From contig CAJUEW010000014.1 in NCBI GenBank assembly GCA_910585465.1, forward strand, positions 1 through 64,000: 64,000 nucleotides of DNA, given 5' to 3'. The translations under genes were made by a program, and so were the position numbers. Origin of the DNA: an uncultured Lachnospiraceae bacterium. Its GTDB lineage: Bacteria > Bacillota > Clostridia > Lachnospirales > Lachnospiraceae. Shown piece by piece: positions 61,701-64,000 of this stretch. Within the stretch, counting starts at the first letter, position 1, and each line of letters begins with the position of its first letter. Under the pieces are notes generated by a model that saw only the letters and a program-made list of their open reading frames with translations, ran no database searches and was not told where the DNA came from.

Positions 61701-62359
61701 AGCTCCTTCAAAACTGCGTCCGCTCCTGCAAAATCACTCCAGGACGCGCCTTCCAAAACCTCATACATAGCCGCACATTCCCTCAGCCACCGGACCGGCT
61801 GAGGACTGGCAACCGCATATTCATAAAGCTGAAGAACTAATTCCGCAAGCCCGTTTCCCCGGTTGCCGCTGCCGTAGCTCTCCGCAAACTGCAGAAACTC
61901 CGGTGTTCTTTCCTTATGGGCCTCTTCCAGAATTTCATCTGCAATATCCTGTTTGAGAAGACGCATCTCCCCCTCGTCCGCAATCCGGAAATTCGGATTT
62001 AAGTCAATGGTATGAAAATAGTTCCGAATTACATACAGACAGAATCCATGGATCGTCGTAATCTGCGCCCGGGAAACCAGCGCCTCCTGTCTCTGAAGCC
62101 ACTCATTATCCGGATCCTCCAGGAGACGCTCAGAGAGCGCTTTTCCAATCCTCTCTCTCATCTCCGAGGCTGCTGCCTTTGTGAAGGTGGTGATCAGCAG
62201 CCGGTCCACATCCACACGCCGCTTCGGGTCCGTAACTAAGGCAAGAATCCGCTCCACCAATACAGCCGTCTTTCCGGAGCCTGCCGCTGCAGAAACCAGA
62301 AGATTTTTATCTCTTGTGTTAATCACCCTTCTCTGGTCGTCGGTCCATGCCACACTCAT
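58790..62359 (-). CDS. addA: ATP-dependent helicase/nuclease subunit A (AddA)
   Basis: Helicase-exonuclease of the RecBCD-like AddAB complex, which processes double-strand breaks and degrades foreign DNA. Walker A VSAAAGSGKTAVL near residue 25, UvrD-type motifs (DFSDQEHLALRIL, MVDEYQDSNLVQ, VGDVKQSIYRFRQA, QNFRSR, MSIHHSKGLEFPVV, LRILYVAMTRAREKL), and a C-terminal PD-(D/E)xK nuclease with GTIYHTIMEW, VQGIIDAFF and VLDYKTDR. 1189 residues is full length. Its ATG overlaps the addB stop as ATGA. Confidence 0.97.
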   Translation of the reverse strand: MSVAWTDDQRRVINTRDKNLLVSAAAGSGKTAVLVERILALVTDPKRRVDVDRLLITTFTKAAASEMRERIGKALSERLLEDPDNEWLQRQEALVSRAQITTIHGFCLYVIRNYFHTIDLNPNFRIADEGEMRLLKQDIADEILEEAHKERTPEFLQFAESYGSGNRGNGLAELVLQLYEYAVASPQPVRWLRECAAMYEVLEGASWSDFAGADAVLKELKVTAGDCLKQIRRAKMIALSPSGPFPYEEALSSDEDFLTSLMECRSIEEFEEIVTKVNWQRLPSRRSKAMAEADDALCSQVMQIRNDVKDACKALVKQYFLLSGEEVMEQLRRTGGNVRTYVELTLKFMERLEEKKRKQNILDFSDQEHLALRILTKEEDGELIPSEAAEVFADYFEEIMVDEYQDSNLVQEAILNSICGKRRGRDNRFMVGDVKQSIYRFRQAEPGLFLQKYSLYEDGQEGIRIDLHQNFRSRPEVLRPVNEIFERIMRRELGGIDYDEAAALRAGASYPENEACEAELLLLSQEEWEELRPECSWTKQEAEAHLIAARIRRMLAMEQVSEKGRLRKITPGDIVILLRTMSGWSETFVRVLQEEGIPASAQSREGYFETMEVEILLSYLKVLDNPTQEIPLAAAMHSMLGRFTSEELAMIKAAFPEEGYAKACRRYLESGPDEELKRRLTVFYGQIERYRKRAACTSIQELLWQILTETGFLDEVCALPGGEQRLANVEMLLQKAQDYEKISYHGLFHFIRYIERMQKYQMDFGEADISGAGQAAVRIMSIHHSKGLEFPVVFAAGMGKSFNRQESRDKAVFHNKYGIGLDYVDLESRMRRPTLLKQFIRRQNFLDSLGEELRILYVAMTRAREKLILTGMAKERFLGEAGADGEEKPLFLQLAGADCCLEWVLSGRSAQGSSLRRAQMSLEKIVKNAVQEQIKSALSRDDMQKVIWFGGRDDELYDQVKTCLSWEYSWNPEQRTKQKYSVTELKKLRMQEESDSGEELYPESDIIPLIPQFIEKTEEKSGAARGTIYHTIMEWMDFSDITDLPHVEKELLRLVELGKVTEEEKNAVRPSDFLRFAESRLAVRMQQAKEREELFREQPFVIGLPGREVDTSASEEPVLIQGIIDAFFYEDDEIVVLDYKTDRVLRAEELAEKYRAQLEYYEKALQMMTGKKVKERLIYSFALGRVIPV

Positions 62360-64000
62360 GCTTCTTCCTCCTCCAGTCTCCTCCAGATTTCTGCCTTATC
62401 CAGGGGACGCAGCCTCCGTTTCTCACAGCCCTCCACCTTCCGGTCAAAGCCGCATACACTATGATATCTGCAAAGCCTGCATGCATCCTCGTCTCCCAGC
62501 TCATACGGCTGTATGCTGATATCCCCCTTTAAAATTCGTTCCCCATACTCGGAAAGCTTCTTCCGCACATGCCCTGAAAGCCGCCGGAACTGTTCCTCCT
62601 CCGCCACAGATGAGGCCGACGTATAGCCGCCGTCCTTTTTAAGCCGGACAGGCAGAATATCTGAACTGACAGTCATCTCCTTATCCATCCTGGAAATAAT
62701 CTCTCTGTCCCCGTTCACCAGCCCGTTCCAGGCCAGCTCCCTGAGCATCCGCTGCTCCAGGCTTTCCGGCTCCCCGTAATCCAGTATGGGATCCTCAATA
62801 TGATAATAAAACATCCCCGCCGGGTGAACCTCTCCCGCCTGCTTCCTTGTCTCCATATCCATCGCCGCATTCAGGTAAACCACAAGCTGAAGCTGTAAAC
62901 CATAATAGATACTGGTCAGATCGAATCTGGTGCTTCCGCTCTTATAATCGATCACCCGCACGTAGGTCCGTCCCTCGTCCCTGCATACGTCAATCCGGTC
63001 AATCCGTCCCCGAAGACGCATTCTCTCATCCTCGGACAGAAGCATTGTGACACTGGGGAGCTGCTCCAGATTCCTAAAGGACACCTCGGTCTCCTCCGGA
63101 AAAAATGCCCCTTTCTGAAGCTGCTTCAGCACGGCCCATGCCGTCCTCTTCCCGATGCGGCGCATCCGTTCCAGCACATACTGATCCTGCGCCCGGTCTG
63201 AAAGTATCCCAACCGCATAGTCCTCCATGGCATGCTCCAGCGCTTCCTCCATCCACTGATCCCTTTTCTCATCCGGAACATGAAACCAGCCATAGGGGCC
63301 CTGCTCCACCGCATCAAAAAAATATTTCAGCGCTCCGTGGAATACATTTCCCATATCCACAGCCTCCAGGCCGTAAATTTCACGCTCTGAAAGCTGCAGA
63401 CCGTACTGTAAAAAATGCGAGTAGGCACAGGCTGCAAACTGCTCCAGCCTTGTCACACTGCCCTCCAGAAGCGTTCCGTACAACGCGCGGGCTACTGCCT
63501 GGCCAATCCTGCTCTCCTGGTTCATAAAGCACACGGCATCCATCAGCCTCTGAAGCTTATCCTGCCATTCTGTCTGTTCTGCGAACCATCGGACCAGAGC
63601 CTTCTGCTGTCTGTCCGCTGTCTGCGCACGCATGGCCTTCAATGCTTCTGTCAGCTCCCGAATGCTGCCACAGGGCGTTACCAGCCGATCCAGAGGAGAC
63701 TTCTGCGCGTTGGTCAGCACAGGCACCTCCGGAAAAAGCTGCTGCACCTGGGCAATAAGCCAGGATGCCCGCAGCGCATTTCCGTCCGCATCCGCCAGGC
63801 TCCAGCTAAGATATAATTTTTCGGACGGCTTCGTCATATTCAGATAAATATAGAATTTCTGGATATAGGTTTCCTGTCTGGAGGTAGGAGCCAGCTCCAC
63901 CTGCTGCCCGGATAAAAGCTCCCTGTCCATCTCGGACAAAATACCGCCCCGGCTCTTATCCTTGGGCACGCTGCCCTCATTGACTCCTGCAAAAAAGAGT
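62356..64000 (-). CDS. addB: ATP-dependent nuclease subunit B (AddB), partial
   Basis: Only the C-terminal half or less is in the window; the gene runs past the right edge. The frame is open to base 64000 and reads LFFAGVNEGSVPKDKSRGG, a typical AddB region, so the GTG near 63969 is internal. The nuclease domain has GNVFHGALKYFF, RIDRIDVCRDEGRTYVRVIDYKSG, and a C-terminal iron-sulfur set, CRLCRYHSVCGF with a Cys further upstream outside or within the segment. Coupled to addA by a 4-base overlap. Confidence 0.94.
   Translation of the reverse strand, partial: LFFAGVNEGSVPKDKSRGGILSEMDRELLSGQQVELAPTSRQETYIQKFYIYLNMTKPSEKLYLSWSLADADGNALRASWLIAQVQQLFPEVPVLTNAQKSPLDRLVTPCGSIRELTEALKAMRAQTADRQQKALVRWFAEQTEWQDKLQRLMDAVCFMNQESRIGQAVARALYGTLLEGSVTRLEQFAACAYSHFLQYGLQLSEREIYGLEAVDMGNVFHGALKYFFDAVEQGPYGWFHVPDEKRDQWMEEALEHAMEDYAVGILSDRAQDQYVLERMRRIGKRTAWAVLKQLQKGAFFPEETEVSFRNLEQLPSVTMLLSEDERMRLRGRIDRIDVCRDEGRTYVRVIDYKSGSTRFDLTSIYYGLQLQLVVYLNAAMDMETRKQAGEVHPAGMFYYHIEDPILDYGEPESLEQRMLRELAWNGLVNGDREIISRMDKEMTVSSDILPVRLKKDGGYTSASSVAEEEQFRRLSGHVRKKLSEYGERILKGDISIQPYELGDEDACRLCRYHSVCGFDRKVEGCEKRRLRPLDKAEIWRRLEEEEA

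Noticed and set aside
62356..63969. Complete addB-like gene starting near 63969
   Set aside because: The frame stays open to the window edge with typical AddB sequence, so the gene is cut by the window.

Overview
The window looks like a chromosome segment from a spore-forming, anaerobic Clostridia member, most likely a Lachnospiraceae-type gut Firmicute. The reasons are strong AGGAGG-type ribosome binding sites, an alpha/beta small acid-soluble spore protein gene, a Csp-like subtilase, ftsEX next to an S41 protease, an AddAB recombination nuclease and an anaerobe-type thiSFGHE operon. No rRNA, tRNA, CRISPR array or canonical insertion sequence was found. Taxonomy is inferred from gene content only.

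Bases 1-20.7 kb are mostly housekeeping and envelope genes. They include a D,D-carboxypeptidase-like protein, two convergent class A penicillin-binding proteins, an S41 protease with ftsX and ftsE, a PucR/CdaR-type regulator, a clpX-lspA-DUF3810-NUDIX operon, an HtrA protease, a DUF3048 lipoprotein, citrate synthase and an L,D-transpeptidase. Bases 20.8-31.5 kb are metabolic and regulatory: a cation diffusion facilitator, thiSFGHE, a three-gene sugar operon (isomerase, FGGY kinase, aldose epimerase-like) with a divergent PocR/AraC regulator, and an orphan LytTR response regulator.

Bases 31.6-54.6 kb form an AT-rich accessory and defence region, all on the minus strand. It holds a Wadjet-type SMC defence operon (jetABCD, TIGR02677-02680 type), an aerolysin-like pore-forming protein, and three tandem cassettes. 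The cassettes carry, in order, (E3) an XRE regulator plus nucleotidyltransferase toxin-antitoxin-like pair, (E2) a KilA-N protein plus a DUF4062 protein, and (E1) a tyrosine-recombinase-like protein, a frameshifted Schlafen/AlbA protein and an AEP-primase/SF2-helicase of the TOTE type.

The main discovery is how these cassettes are organised. Each junction carries a complete in-frame copy of the last codons of the S8 subtilase gene (GYGALCVENSLPR-stop), followed by a shared element end of about 140 bp with repeated TGTCAAGTT-like motifs. The real subtilase gene ends at the right edge of the island, next to the recombinase. The simplest reading is that a family of small integrative elements inserts repeatedly into the 3' end of the subtilase gene. 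Each insertion restores the reading frame with its own C-terminus and pushes the previous 3' end outward. E2 also keeps a decayed 3' end of a TOTE-like helicase gene at the place where E1 has the intact gene, so the cassettes appear related by descent with swapped cargo.

Bases 54.5-64 kb return to the core genome: the subtilase, a small HTH protein, a SASP, a PUA-SAM methyltransferase, addA and the C-terminal part of addB, which runs off the right edge.
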